Assembly (NCBI RefSeq): GCF_000711225.1
Contig: NZ_JOMG01000002.1
Coordinates: 1,128,501-1,192,500, forward strand
Source of the DNA: Pelobacter seleniigenes DSM 18267
GTDB lineage: Bacteria; Desulfobacterota; Desulfuromonadia; Desulfuromonadales; Geopsychrobacteraceae
DNA length: 64,000 bases
Reading direction: 5' to 3'
The notes below the pieces were generated by a model. The model was not told the DNA's origin, did not search any database, and was given only the letters and a program-made list of their open reading frames with translations. Position numbers and translations under genes: made by a program. Position 1 is the first letter of the stretch, and each line of letters starts with the position of its first letter. Shown here piece after piece: positions 53,615 through 62,206 of this stretch.

Positions 53615-55897
53615 TCAAGCAGTGATGACAACGTCATCAAAGTTCTGCAAGCGCGAAGCTTTGCAGATCATCTGTTTGAGCGGAGCACCGAAACCAAGTT
53701 TTCCGATATGCTTGTGGGGCACCATGTTGTTAACGTTGGACTGCCACACACCGAACAGGTTCGGCTCCTCGCCATTCTGCTCGGGGAACCACCAACCGTG
53801 AGTTGCATGAACAACTTTGGGATGGATTGTCGGCGTCACTTTTGCGCGCATTTTAGCCCTGCCAAACATGTTCTCAAGCAAGACCCAGTCGCCTTCTTTG
53901 ATACCAAGATCTGCCGCGGTTTCCGGATGCAACTCGACAACCGGATCGGGGTCAATCTCACGCAAGGTGGCAATCTGGCGGTGTTCGGAGTGGAACGAAG
54001 TCACCTTACGAGCACCAGTGGTCAGCACCAGTGGGTACTCCTTCCACAGCTCCGGAGTACTGACCGGGCTGTAAGGGGGCTCTTTGAAGTACGGCAGGGC
54101 ATCATCGCCCCAAGCTTCAAAGAGGGTCGAAGACAATTCAACCATCCCGGTAACAGTGTTGAAACCGGGCTCTCCATCACCCCGCAGCATACCTTTTTCA
54201 TATTTTTTATAGGTATACTTCGGAGTGTAGACACCCATTTCTCTCAAACCATTGAAGTCGACACCCAATTCGGGCTCAAGCTGTTGGCTGAAGAAATCCT
54301 GGACATTGTCATAGGGCCACATGTCCGGGTGCAGTTTTTTACCCAATTCGATACAAACTTCGATATCGGAACGGGTATCACCAACGCGCAGCGCCTGGTT
54401 GATCGGTCCGAGGGTCACCGAGTTACGCCCGAAGTGAGTGATGACGACGCCATCATGTTCAGCGAAGGTCGGCAGCGGCAGGAACACATCACCAAAAGCC
54501 ATGGCCGTCGGGGTCATGAAGCAATCCTGAACGACGTTGAACTCGAGGGTTTTCAGTGCATGATACCAGCGGTCGCACTGAACGGCACAGGTCGGAGTGA
54601 TGAAGTTACTACTGTTGAACCAGCCCATGCGCAGACGATACGGCTTGCCGCTTTCCAGAGTGTCCAGAGTTTCATCCGGGTGGGTGGTTGCCAGAGCAGT
54701 ACTGAGGGCCGGCCATTCCTTGGCGCCGATCCGCTTGTCCCACAGTTCGTCAGACAGGTTACGACGGGTTTCAACCCGCCATTTACCCAGCAGGGCAGCC
54801 GGCGGTCCAAGGGTAATACCACCCGGAACGTCAAGGTTGCCGGTGATTGCGGCAATCGACAGGATGGCATGGCCCATCTGCACGCCGTTGGGGTTTTCGT
54901 CAGTTGCCAGGCCCCATTGGATGGAGCAGGGTTTCGCTTTGGCGATGAGACGAGCGACAGCAATGATGGTTTCTTCCGGAACCCAGGTAATCCCGGCAAC
55001 TTTGGCCGGCGGGTATTCCTGAACGCGCTCTTTGAGCTCATCGAAACCATAGGTCCAGTTTTCAACAAAGTCTTTATCGTAGAGTTCTTCATTGATAATG
55101 ACATTGAGGAAAGCCAGGGCCAGGGCAGAGTCGGTACCGGGGCGAAGTTGGCAGACATATTCTGAACGAGTACCAAGCCAGGTCATCCGCGGATCGACGT
55201 GAACGATTTTGGTCCCACGCTTCATCATATCGATCAAAGCATGGCCGAAGAAACCGTCGGGGTTTGAATACAGAGCGTTCTTACCCCATTCAACAATAAC
55301 TTCCGGCAGGGTAAACCCGGGGTCGTCATAACGTTTTTCAAAGTAACCGGCGTAGTCGATCTCCGGGTATCCGGCACCGAGGATATAGTCGGTGATAGCG
55401 CAGCGCGGTCCGTAACAGGACCAACCGCTCAGGGGGTAGCAGACGTTCGGGGTGCCGATTGAGGCAAACCCGAGCGGATAGTAATAGAGACAGGCCTGGC
55501 GACCGGTACCACCGAACACGATGATTGATTCGGCACCATGTTTCTCTTTGAATTCTTTGATTTTCGGAACAATGATATCCCATGCTTCGTCCCATGAGAT
55601 CTTGGTCCATTTATTTTTGCCGCGATCTTCTTTAGCCCGTTTCATCGGGGTGGTGATCCGCGAGGGGTGGTGCACATACTCAGGCAGGGTAAGGCATCTG
55701 ACACACAGACGGCCGTTGGTAATCGGATGTTCTTCGTCACCTTCGACCTCAACCAGTCTTCCGCCTTTGACGGTCAGCTTCATACCACAGCCAACCGGGT
55801 GGTCTCCTGGAGGCGACCAACCACAAGTTCTTATTGTAACGGAACCGTCTTCATTTTCTGTTTTCCATTCTTTCTTCATTCGATCTTCCATTGCCAT
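53615..55897 (-). CDS. Bis-MGD molybdoenzyme 2, aromatic dehydroxylase/hydratase-like
   Basis: 760 aa from ATG 55897 (AAAGGATGGG upstream); ATGs at 55909, 55891 and 55879 are alternatives, the last matching the start of enzyme 1. Close paralogue of enzyme 1 along its whole length. Same Fe-S region (TCGWSPPGDHPVGCGMKL, GRLCVRC) with a His replacing the second Cys, the same likely Mo ligand in GWSCYGPRCA, and RPGTDSALALAFLNVIINEE. No Tat signal, so cytoplasmic. Differences cluster in segments such as WFNSSNFITPTCAVQCDRWY, which may reflect a different substrate. Transcribed with the 111-aa ferredoxin from a probable sigma-54 promoter. Confidence 0.88.
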   Translation of the reverse strand: MAMEDRMKKEWKTENEDGSVTIRTCGWSPPGDHPVGCGMKLTVKGGRLVEVEGDEEHPITNGRLCVRCLTLPEYVHHPSRITTPMKRAKEDRGKNKWTKISWDEAWDIIVPKIKEFKEKHGAESIIVFGGTGRQACLYYYPLGFASIGTPNVCYPLSGWSCYGPRCAITDYILGAGYPEIDYAGYFEKRYDDPGFTLPEVIVEWGKNALYSNPDGFFGHALIDMMKRGTKIVHVDPRMTWLGTRSEYVCQLRPGTDSALALAFLNVIINEELYDKDFVENWTYGFDELKERVQEYPPAKVAGITWVPEETIIAVARLIAKAKPCSIQWGLATDENPNGVQMGHAILSIAAITGNLDVPGGITLGPPAALLGKWRVETRRNLSDELWDKRIGAKEWPALSTALATTHPDETLDTLESGKPYRLRMGWFNSSNFITPTCAVQCDRWYHALKTLEFNVVQDCFMTPTAMAFGDVFLPLPTFAEHDGVVITHFGRNSVTLGPINQALRVGDTRSDIEVCIELGKKLHPDMWPYDNVQDFFSQQLEPELGVDFNGLREMGVYTPKYTYKKYEKGMLRGDGEPGFNTVTGMVELSSTLFEAWGDDALPYFKEPPYSPVSTPELWKEYPLVLTTGARKVTSFHSEHRQIATLREIDPDPVVELHPETAADLGIKEGDWVLLENMFGRAKMRAKVTPTIHPKVVHATHGWWFPEQNGEEPNLFGVWQSNVNNMVPHKHIGKLGFGAPLKQMICKASRLQNFDDVVITA

Positions 55898-56722
55898 TGA
55901 ATTACCCATCCTTTCATTCTCGAATGTGAATACACAAAAACAATCCGCTGTCTTTCTTCTCTTTCGCACCTCCTTCTAGAAAATTATTTTTTTTGTTCTG
56001 TTTGTTCGGGTTGCAGCTGTTGATTCACGCCTGCTTGTTGTTCGGTTCTTCGGCAGGCAGCAGCGCGCGGACAACACTGCCCCGGTTATGTCTGATCGAT
56101 ATTTCTGCGACTTGTGTGCCAACTCAAATAAAACTCACACGTTCTCATAACTATCTAATTTTAATGATTTTTTCCATTTTACTAAAAATCGGTGATAATT
56201 CTCTTTTTGGGATGGGATTCATAGGTCAACAACCGGCTATTAGGCACAACATACTGAAATGACTGAGTTCTTATTTTTAAACTGGGTATCATTTTAGGAA
56301 CAAAAAAAATCTGCGCAAAAACCCTCGGGACGCCTCCCCAAAAACCGGGAAGAACCCAGCTGGAGGCAAAAAAATGACGTCTTGAACGGAACTGAATAAA
56401 CTCGGGAGAGGTTGGAAAGGCTGCCGCAAAAATCAATCCGGGGAGAGGATCATCCGCCAAGCTATAACTTGGTTGGTTTTACAAAATCTGCGCTATCTCA
56501 TCACCCCGATGGGGCTATGCAAAATCCTGGCAAGGAAACAGCCGGTTATCAACCCGTCAAGCGGAGGCAAGCCGGGCTCAAAAGTTGAGTCCTCCCCTTG
56601 TGTCCGTAGATGGCAAGAATCAATGGCCGATGCCAAATCATCAGGGTCGGGTCAATCATCTTCTTCCAGAGCTTGCTTGAAATTGGTTCAGGATGACCTT
56701 TTCTGCCATCCTGCCGGCGGTT
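55898..56722. other. Upstream region of molybdoenzyme 2
   Basis: About 820 bp without a supported gene. Contains a strong sigma-54-like promoter (56107-56121). The remainder up to the repeat at 56723 is unremarkable. Confidence 0.5.
56107..56121 (-). promoter_or_regulatory. Sigma-54 promoter of molybdoenzyme 2 operon
   Basis: On the minus strand TGGCACACAAGTCGC matches TGGCAC-N5-TTGC with one mismatch and correct GG-N10-GC spacing, about 200 bases before the start codon. Confidence 0.65.
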
Positions 56723-56915
56723 CTAGCTGGTTATCATCCGGAAACGGCCCTTTTCCGCCGTGGTGGTGTCAATCTGCGGGCTTATTTGTGCGGCGTCAAG
56801 AACTACGCCTCCGCAGAAGCCCTTGATTTCCTAGCCACAACGAAAAATTGCTCGTTTCCAATCTGAAAACTTTATGCGTTGGTATCCGGAGTTTCCGGAT
56901 GCCAACTAGCTGAAG
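56723..56915. repeat. Copy 2 of the ~190-bp interspersed repeat
   Basis: Same repeat as 50231-50422. Ends are inverted repeats: CTAGCTGGTTATCATCCGGAAA at the left is mirrored by TTTCCGGATGCCAACTAGCTG at the right. Its right end overlaps the last three codons and stop of the radical SAM gene, so the gene's end lies inside the repeat. Confidence 0.75.
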
Positions 56916-58195
56916 GTTAAATCAGCTTTTTTACGGCCATCACAATTGGTCAGCTGATAGGAGCAGAAAGGGATCAAATGCCCCTCAGGACCGGATACGG
57001 TCATGCTGCATTGCTTGAGCCGTTTAAGATCCATGCTCATGGCATCCATATAGTTCATGATCAGAATGGAGAGCCCCGGGTCCAACTCGGGATAGATTTT
57101 GGCTGCAAGATCAGGAAGCACCGACCCTTGTGGACTGGAAGGATCAAAATGGTGGAGATAATCCTGAACACTCACTGTCCGGCTCAAAGGCTCATCCCCC
57201 CGTGGCTGCCGTACGATATAGGTGGTTGCATCGCAAAGCGCGTGTGAACATCCGGTGGGCCAGAAATCATAGGGCTTAAGAATTCCATGACTTTGTTCGG
57301 CAAGTTTGAAAATCACATTGCCCATGGTCAGCGGCTGGTTTCCCGCGACGTCAAAACGCCCCGATCCGAAGGCCGGCTGATAAGCGACCCCGACAATCAC
57401 ATCCCGATTATCCAGGGCAAAATCAAGCAGATCACCAAGCTGATGCTCATTGATCCCCTGGATGACCGCCATGGCCAGAACCACCTGCACGCCGGCGGCC
57501 CGGCAGTTCTCAATCGCCTGCAGTTTGGTCTGGAGCAGGTTGGCACCGCGAATCTGCTGATAAACCGGATCGGACAGCCCGTCAAACTGCATATATATCC
57601 CGGTGATGCCGGCCGCGATCAACTGCTCAAGAAACTGCGGATCACGGCTGATGACCACACCATTGGTATTGACCTCGATGGCACTGAATCCGGCCTGCCG
57701 ACAGAGGGCGACGATTTCGGGAAGGTCCTTACGAACAGTGGGTTCGCCGCCGGTCAACTGCAGGCTGACCTGTGGCCCGCATTGTTCCAGAATGGTCTCC
57801 AGGCGTCGGGCGATATCGTCCAAACTGAGATCGGTCGAATAATTTTCCTGATTATCGTCCGCTGCCATAAAACAGACCGGACAGCGTAGATTGCAGCGTT
57901 GCGTCAACTCCAGTTCAACCAGCCGCGGATGATGACGGTGGCTGGCGCACAAACCGCAATCGTCAGGGCAGCCACGATCGACACAGTGAGTGACTTTGGG
58001 ACGAAGATGAGGAAACTTGAAATCCTTGAGCCAGCGATAATGTGCTGCATCAGGCCACAGGTAGCAGGAAAAAGACCCATGCCGGGGACACTCCTTTTCC
58101 ATAGAGACAGTATTATCGTCATTCACCACAATACGCGCCTCGACAACCTCAAGACATGTCGGGCAAACGCTCTGGGTCGCTTCCAGCAGCTTCAC
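56906..58195 (-). CDS. Radical SAM protein, Tes/MJ0619-like
   Basis: 429 aa, GTG start with GGAG upstream. An N-terminal Zn-ribbon-like part (VCPTCLEVVEARIVV, KECPRHGSF) is followed by a Cys-rich strip (CVDRGCPDDCGLCASH), then the radical SAM core CNLRCPVCFMAAD (CxxxCxxC), the SAM-binding LQLTGGEPTVRKDLPEIV and EVNTNGVVI. This resembles the large group including the tetraether lipid synthase and MJ0619-type methylases. Members occur beside NrfD-type molybdoenzyme operons in anaerobes. The reaction is unknown; lipid or cofactor modification is possible. Its stop lies inside a repeat; a structured RNA precedes it. Confidence 0.85.
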   Translation of the reverse strand: MKLLEATQSVCPTCLEVVEARIVVNDDNTVSMEKECPRHGSFSCYLWPDAAHYRWLKDFKFPHLRPKVTHCVDRGCPDDCGLCASHRHHPRLVELELTQRCNLRCPVCFMAADDNQENYSTDLSLDDIARRLETILEQCGPQVSLQLTGGEPTVRKDLPEIVALCRQAGFSAIEVNTNGVVISRDPQFLEQLIAAGITGIYMQFDGLSDPVYQQIRGANLLQTKLQAIENCRAAGVQVVLAMAVIQGINEHQLGDLLDFALDNRDVIVGVAYQPAFGSGRFDVAGNQPLTMGNVIFKLAEQSHGILKPYDFWPTGCSHALCDATTYIVRQPRGDEPLSRTVSVQDYLHHFDPSSPQGSVLPDLAAKIYPELDPGLSILIMNYMDAMSMDLKRLKQCSMTVSGPEGHLIPFCSYQLTNCDGRKKADLTFS

Positions 58196-58386
58196 ATTGA
58201 TCTCCGTTTTACTTCCAGCAAGGTAAAGACTCTTCGCAAGAGCGGATTGTTGAAAACAATCCTTTCCGCGACTTTTTCAAGCAGGGCAAGACAAAGATGA
58301 TTCTCCCCATCTCACAAATCGATAAATCACAGGTCAACATTGATTGTGATTTCCCAGCCATGGGCTTAGCAGACTGCTTTCAACAG

Positions 58387-58463
58387 CCTGAGAGGTTTGC
58401 CGGGGACGACTGAGCTCCGTAAGGTAGATGCTCTCAGGAAACAGAACACCAGTCGTCCCCGGC
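58387..58463 (-). ncRNA. Candidate structured RNA with pseudoknot topology
   Basis: Two interleaved perfect inverted repeats. CCTGAGAG (58387-58394) pairs with CTCTCAGG (58431-58438), and GCCGGGGACGACTG (58399-58412) pairs with CAGTCGTCCCCGGC (58450-58463). The order A-B-A'-B' is that of an H-type pseudoknot with 14- and 8-bp stems and linkers of 11, 18 and 4 bases. It lies in the 281-bp gap between the NrfD-like and radical SAM genes, in their transcription direction. It could be a regulatory leader, an attenuator switch between two forms, or a boundary element. Confidence 0.5.
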
Positions 58464-58476
58464 AAGATGAAACAGT

Positions 58477-59403
58477 TTACAGCCAGATTTTCTTAAGGAA
58501 CTTCTCTTCTCCCTGCGGCAACCGGGAACGATACTTTTGCTCGCCGGGGAGGAAAGTCCGGTCGGTGCCACTGCGCACGGTCAGCATCCGCATGGTGACC
58601 CCGCCGAACAGAGCCAGGACGGCAGCAATCCCCTGAAAAACAGCAACCGGAATCAGGGCCATGATCAACGCTGCCACGGTCCCCAGCACCATAAAGGCGA
58701 TTTTAAAGGCTCCCGACAGGTCACCATTAATCCAACGCTGTGCGCTGGCCGCCTCGGCAGCTGTGGTCCCGGTCCGTTTGATCCAGAGATAGCCGATCCA
58801 GAGCAGCGCCTGGGCCGCCAGCAAAGCAGCCAGCACGACCGGCAAATGGCCCTGTACTGTGGCAGCAGCCGGCGGCAGGATCAGTCCGCACAGGAAATGA
58901 CCAGCAAAACCGGTCACCAGCGAGGACAGCAAGAACAGCCCCATCAGGCCGGGGCCAGTCCAAAACGGCCGCCCTTTGTGGCGGGCCAGCAGAACCCCGG
59001 GGTAGGTGGCAACCACCAGGCCGGTAACAATATTGACGATCACCAGCAGATGGCGCAAACCGCTCCAATCACGCCAGAAAATCAGCTCGGAAGGAATCCC
59101 GAAAGAGGCATAAACAAGACCGGAGATAATGGCAAAGGTCATCATCCAGGCCCCAAAGGTCAGAATCGCTTTGGGGTTCATGAAGACTCTCCAGGCCTGC
59201 ATAGGGCGGCCTAACTCAAGAATCAGAAAACCACAGCCGACACACATGCACAACGGTCCGACGATATTGCCCAGCAATGATGACGTTTCAGGCCCCATAA
59301 ACAGATCCGTCAATCCGGCAATGACCAGCATCGCACCACCCATACCGGCAAAGAAGAAATCGACGGCCAGCATCCAGCCCCAGGTTTGATGTTTCTCGCT
59401 CAT
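58477..59403 (-). CDS. NrfD-like membrane subunit
   Basis: 308 aa with about eight to nine membrane helices. The start is typical of the NrfD/PsrC family: WGWMLAVDFFFAGMGGAMLV, followed by helix residues with the ELGRPMQAWRVFMNPKAILT loop. It anchors the complex and exchanges electrons with the quinone pool at the membrane (family knowledge). Third gene of the operon after the catalytic and four-cluster subunits. Ribosome site GGAGG. Confidence 0.92.
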   Translation of the reverse strand: MSEKHQTWGWMLAVDFFFAGMGGAMLVIAGLTDLFMGPETSSLLGNIVGPLCMCVGCGFLILELGRPMQAWRVFMNPKAILTFGAWMMTFAIISGLVYASFGIPSELIFWRDWSGLRHLLVIVNIVTGLVVATYPGVLLARHKGRPFWTGPGLMGLFLLSSLVTGFAGHFLCGLILPPAAATVQGHLPVVLAALLAAQALLWIGYLWIKRTGTTAAEAASAQRWINGDLSGAFKIAFMVLGTVAALIMALIPVAVFQGIAAVLALFGGVTMRMLTVRSGTDRTFLPGEQKYRSRLPQGEEKFLKKIWL

Positions 59404-59418
59404 CGCGAATCTCCTCTA

Positions 59419-59961
59419 TTAAATAAGGTAATAAACAGCAGGTTCGGTATTCAGCTCAGGTAACAGCTGAATATACTGGTTCTCTTTAATCAGCCTGTAG
59501 ACTTCACTGGTTTCATCGTCCAGATCACCAAAGATCCGGGCTTTCTGATGACAGGTCGCTACGCAGTGCGGAACCATTCCCTGGTCAACCCGGTCCATGC
59601 AGAAATTACACTTGTTGACCGCACCCGTTTCGTGGTTATGGTAACGAGCGCCGTAGGGGCAAGCCATGACACAGGACAAACAGCCAACGCATTTTTTGTC
59701 CTCAACATGAACGATCCCGTCGGCACGCTGGACAGAGGCCCCCGTCGGACAGGCATCGACACAGGGAGAATTATCACAGTGCATGCAGATCAGCGGCAGA
59801 AACCGTGAGTGCAGATTAGGAAAGGTCCCATGGGGGCCATCCTGCACAACCGGGTTGTAAACCATATCGGTCGGCAGTTCATTATGAACCTTGCAGGCGA
59901 CAGTACAGGAGTGACAACCAATACAGCGCCGGGTATCCATGACAATGACGTAGCGAGCCAT
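59419..59961 (-). CDS. NrfC/PsrB-like four-cluster ferredoxin subunit
   Basis: 180 aa, no signal peptide. Four cluster motifs: CIGCHSCTVACK, CMHCDNSPCVDACPTGA, CVGCLSCVMACPYGA and CNFCMDRVDQGMVPHCVATC. The last has the longer spacing typical of NrfC/DmsB proteins. It relays electrons between the NrfD-like subunit and the molybdoenzyme. Its ATG has a perfect AAGGAGGTG site lying in the last bases of the enzyme gene region, so translation is coupled. Confidence 0.95.
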   Translation of the reverse strand: MARYVIVMDTRRCIGCHSCTVACKVHNELPTDMVYNPVVQDGPHGTFPNLHSRFLPLICMHCDNSPCVDACPTGASVQRADGIVHVEDKKCVGCLSCVMACPYGARYHNHETGAVNKCNFCMDRVDQGMVPHCVATCHQKARIFGDLDDETSEVYRLIKENQYIQLLPELNTEPAVYYLI

Positions 59962-59962
59962 T

Positions 59963-62206
59963 TTATTTCACCTCCTTAGTGTCAACCTTGTAGACACGAC
60001 ACAGCAGACCGCGGTTAGCCCAGGACCCGCTATAGGGGTCACAATGCTCATCAGCGGTACTGGTCAGCATGTTTCCATTCGACTCCAATGCACCGCCAAG
60101 TTCGCCGCCCAGCGGGATATCGCGCATATCTTTTTCCGGGAACCACCAGCAGCGCTGGGTGTAGATAACCTTGGGATGAATCGCCTCGGTCAGGTTGGCC
60201 CGCTGTTTCATACGCCCACGTGCCGTTTCAACCCAGAGCCAGTCGCCATCATGAATATCCATTTCCGCTGCGGTCCGGGTATTGATATCCAGATAGGGGG
60301 AGTGCTTGATAAAACGCATATCCTTGATCTGGTAATGTTCGGAATGGTGGAAGGGCATGAAGCCGCCACCCGTGGTGAGCACCAGCGGGAATTTTTCAGC
60401 CAGTTCCGGATGATCGATCTCATTCTCCGTCGGACCAACGTATTCCGGCAAGGGCGGATAACCAAGGTCTTTCAGTGTTGTTGAATAAAGTTCGACCTTC
60501 CCGGATGGTGTTGCAAAGCCCTGCCGTTGGTATTTGTAATATTCCCGCTCCGGGAAGTGGAAACGATAACGCTCCACGAACTCATCAAAGTTTTCGACAT
60601 CATAGCCGATCGGCGCGATAGCGCTGAAATAAGCTTCTTCGACGGTTTTCCAGGGCCAGTTCTCTTCCTGCCCGAGGGCCACGCCGAGATCACGCCAGAA
60701 GTTGAAATCGTTGCGCCGTTCGAACATCGGCTGGATCGCCCTTTGCGAAGCCAGCATAAAGTCGGCACAACCGTAGCTGTTGGTAATAATCGGTCGTTCC
60801 AGAGCACCGGCAATCGGCATAATGTAATCAGCGAACATTGCCGAAGGGGTGATCCAGTAGTCACAGGCCACCATGAACTCGACCTTGCGCAGTGCTTCCA
60901 GAACCACCGGGGTCTCCCCGTAGGAAGCGAGCGGGTTGGTCGCTGCAATCAGCAGGGCTTTGACCGGGTAGGGATCGCTATTCGCGATGGCCCGGAATAC
61001 TGATGGCGGGTGGGCTTCGCACATCCATTCTGCGGTCGGTGCCTTGCCCCAGGTTTTTTTGGTCAGTTCAGAGATTTTGGAATAGCCCGGCCAGGTCACC
61101 AGTTTAAAGCGGTCGGAACCGATCTGTTTGGCTTTCTGTTCCTCCGGCAGGAACTGATTCCCTTCTAGCTCTTCGTCGGTCAGATAATCCTGCGAAGGCC
61201 CGGTCAGCAGGTCGGCTCCCGGGCAGTCCAGGTTCCCGGTCAGGGCGCGCAGCAGCGCACGAGCGTGCATGGTGGCGCCAGCCGGCCGGCCGATCTGGTC
61301 GACAGAGGTTCCCCACTGAATGTTCCCGGGCTTGTTCATAGCGTACATATGAGCGCCAGCCCGGATCTGCTCCGGAGTCAGCCAGGTCAACGGTGCCGCC
61401 CATTCCGGAGAGAACTCGGCGACATGATCCGCCAGTTCGCCAAAACCTTCACAGTATTCGGTGACGAATTCCTGATCAAACAGGCCATCATAGATAATGA
61501 CATGCAGCCAGGCCAGCGCCAGGGCAAGGTCGGAACCGGGCCGCAGCGGCAACCACAGATCGGCTTTTTCTGCCGTTTCAGTGAACCGCGGATCGATTAC
61601 AATAACCTTCAAGCCCTTTTCCTGAAGCTCGTGGATATGGTGAGCCTCAGGCATTCCCGAAGCACCGGGATTCTGTCCCCACAGGACAATACAGCGGCTC
61701 ATGCCGAGGTCGAGGTCGAAGGGGCACCAGCCATAAATTGCAGTTTCGACCATGAAGGTCGGAATCCAGCACAGATGAGCATTGTGAAAACCGTTCGGGC
61801 TGCCGAAAAGGTTCATAAACCGCCGCCGCGCCCAGTCATCCGTACGCTGGGTTCCGCCGGCCGTGGCCACCGCTTCCGCGCCGAACTGTTCACGAATGCT
61901 CGACAGTTTCGCGGCGATTTCCGAGATCGCCTGATCCCAGGGAATTTGTTCCCACTTGCCTTCACCTTTTTTCCCGACCCGTTTTAACGGATAGTTGACC
62001 CGATCTGGGTGATTCAGGTGTTTAAGCGCGATATTCCCCCGGCAACAGAGTCCGCCCTGGTTGGTTGGGAATTCGGGATCACCTTCAATTTTCAGAACTT
62101 TATTGTCTTTGACGTAGGCTAGCACCCCGCAGTTCTGATGGCAGAAATAACAAGCCGACTTTTTTACTTCCACGCCTTCTTGATCCAAATCGATTTTTGT
62201 ACTCAT
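59963..62206 (-). CDS. Bis-MGD molybdoenzyme 3 of an NrfCD-type complex
   Basis: 747 aa. Full Fe-S motif: CYFCHQNC (Cys19, 22, 26) with Cys54 after 27 residues (GGLCCRG). The probable Mo ligand is Cys146 in NAHLCWIPTF. No Tat signal, so the active site should face the cytoplasm, unlike PsrA or NrfCD-coupled periplasmic enzymes. Sequence feel is between acetylene hydratase and formate-dehydrogenase-like enzymes (RPGSDLALALAWLHVIIYDG, FPLVLTTGGGFMPFHHSEHY). With the four-cluster subunit and NrfD-like anchor it should exchange electrons with quinones. Substrate unknown; it could feed electrons to, or oxidise products of, the neighbouring enzymes. Confidence 0.9.
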   Translation of the reverse strand: MSTKIDLDQEGVEVKKSACYFCHQNCGVLAYVKDNKVLKIEGDPEFPTNQGGLCCRGNIALKHLNHPDRVNYPLKRVGKKGEGKWEQIPWDQAISEIAAKLSSIREQFGAEAVATAGGTQRTDDWARRRFMNLFGSPNGFHNAHLCWIPTFMVETAIYGWCPFDLDLGMSRCIVLWGQNPGASGMPEAHHIHELQEKGLKVIVIDPRFTETAEKADLWLPLRPGSDLALALAWLHVIIYDGLFDQEFVTEYCEGFGELADHVAEFSPEWAAPLTWLTPEQIRAGAHMYAMNKPGNIQWGTSVDQIGRPAGATMHARALLRALTGNLDCPGADLLTGPSQDYLTDEELEGNQFLPEEQKAKQIGSDRFKLVTWPGYSKISELTKKTWGKAPTAEWMCEAHPPSVFRAIANSDPYPVKALLIAATNPLASYGETPVVLEALRKVEFMVACDYWITPSAMFADYIMPIAGALERPIITNSYGCADFMLASQRAIQPMFERRNDFNFWRDLGVALGQEENWPWKTVEEAYFSAIAPIGYDVENFDEFVERYRFHFPEREYYKYQRQGFATPSGKVELYSTTLKDLGYPPLPEYVGPTENEIDHPELAEKFPLVLTTGGGFMPFHHSEHYQIKDMRFIKHSPYLDINTRTAAEMDIHDGDWLWVETARGRMKQRANLTEAIHPKVIYTQRCWWFPEKDMRDIPLGGELGGALESNGNMLTSTADEHCDPYSGSWANRGLLCRVYKVDTKEVK

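Noticed and set aside
53708-55165. A long open frame (485 codons) antisense to molybdoenzyme 2
   Set aside because: It mirrors the codon pattern of a clear bis-MGD enzyme gene and encodes nothing recognisable; a shadow of high-GC third positions.
58387-58463. Glycine riboswitch reading of the structured region, because of CTCTCAGG
   Set aside because: Only that short box matches. The aptamer core, P2/P3 hairpins and any glycine gene are missing.
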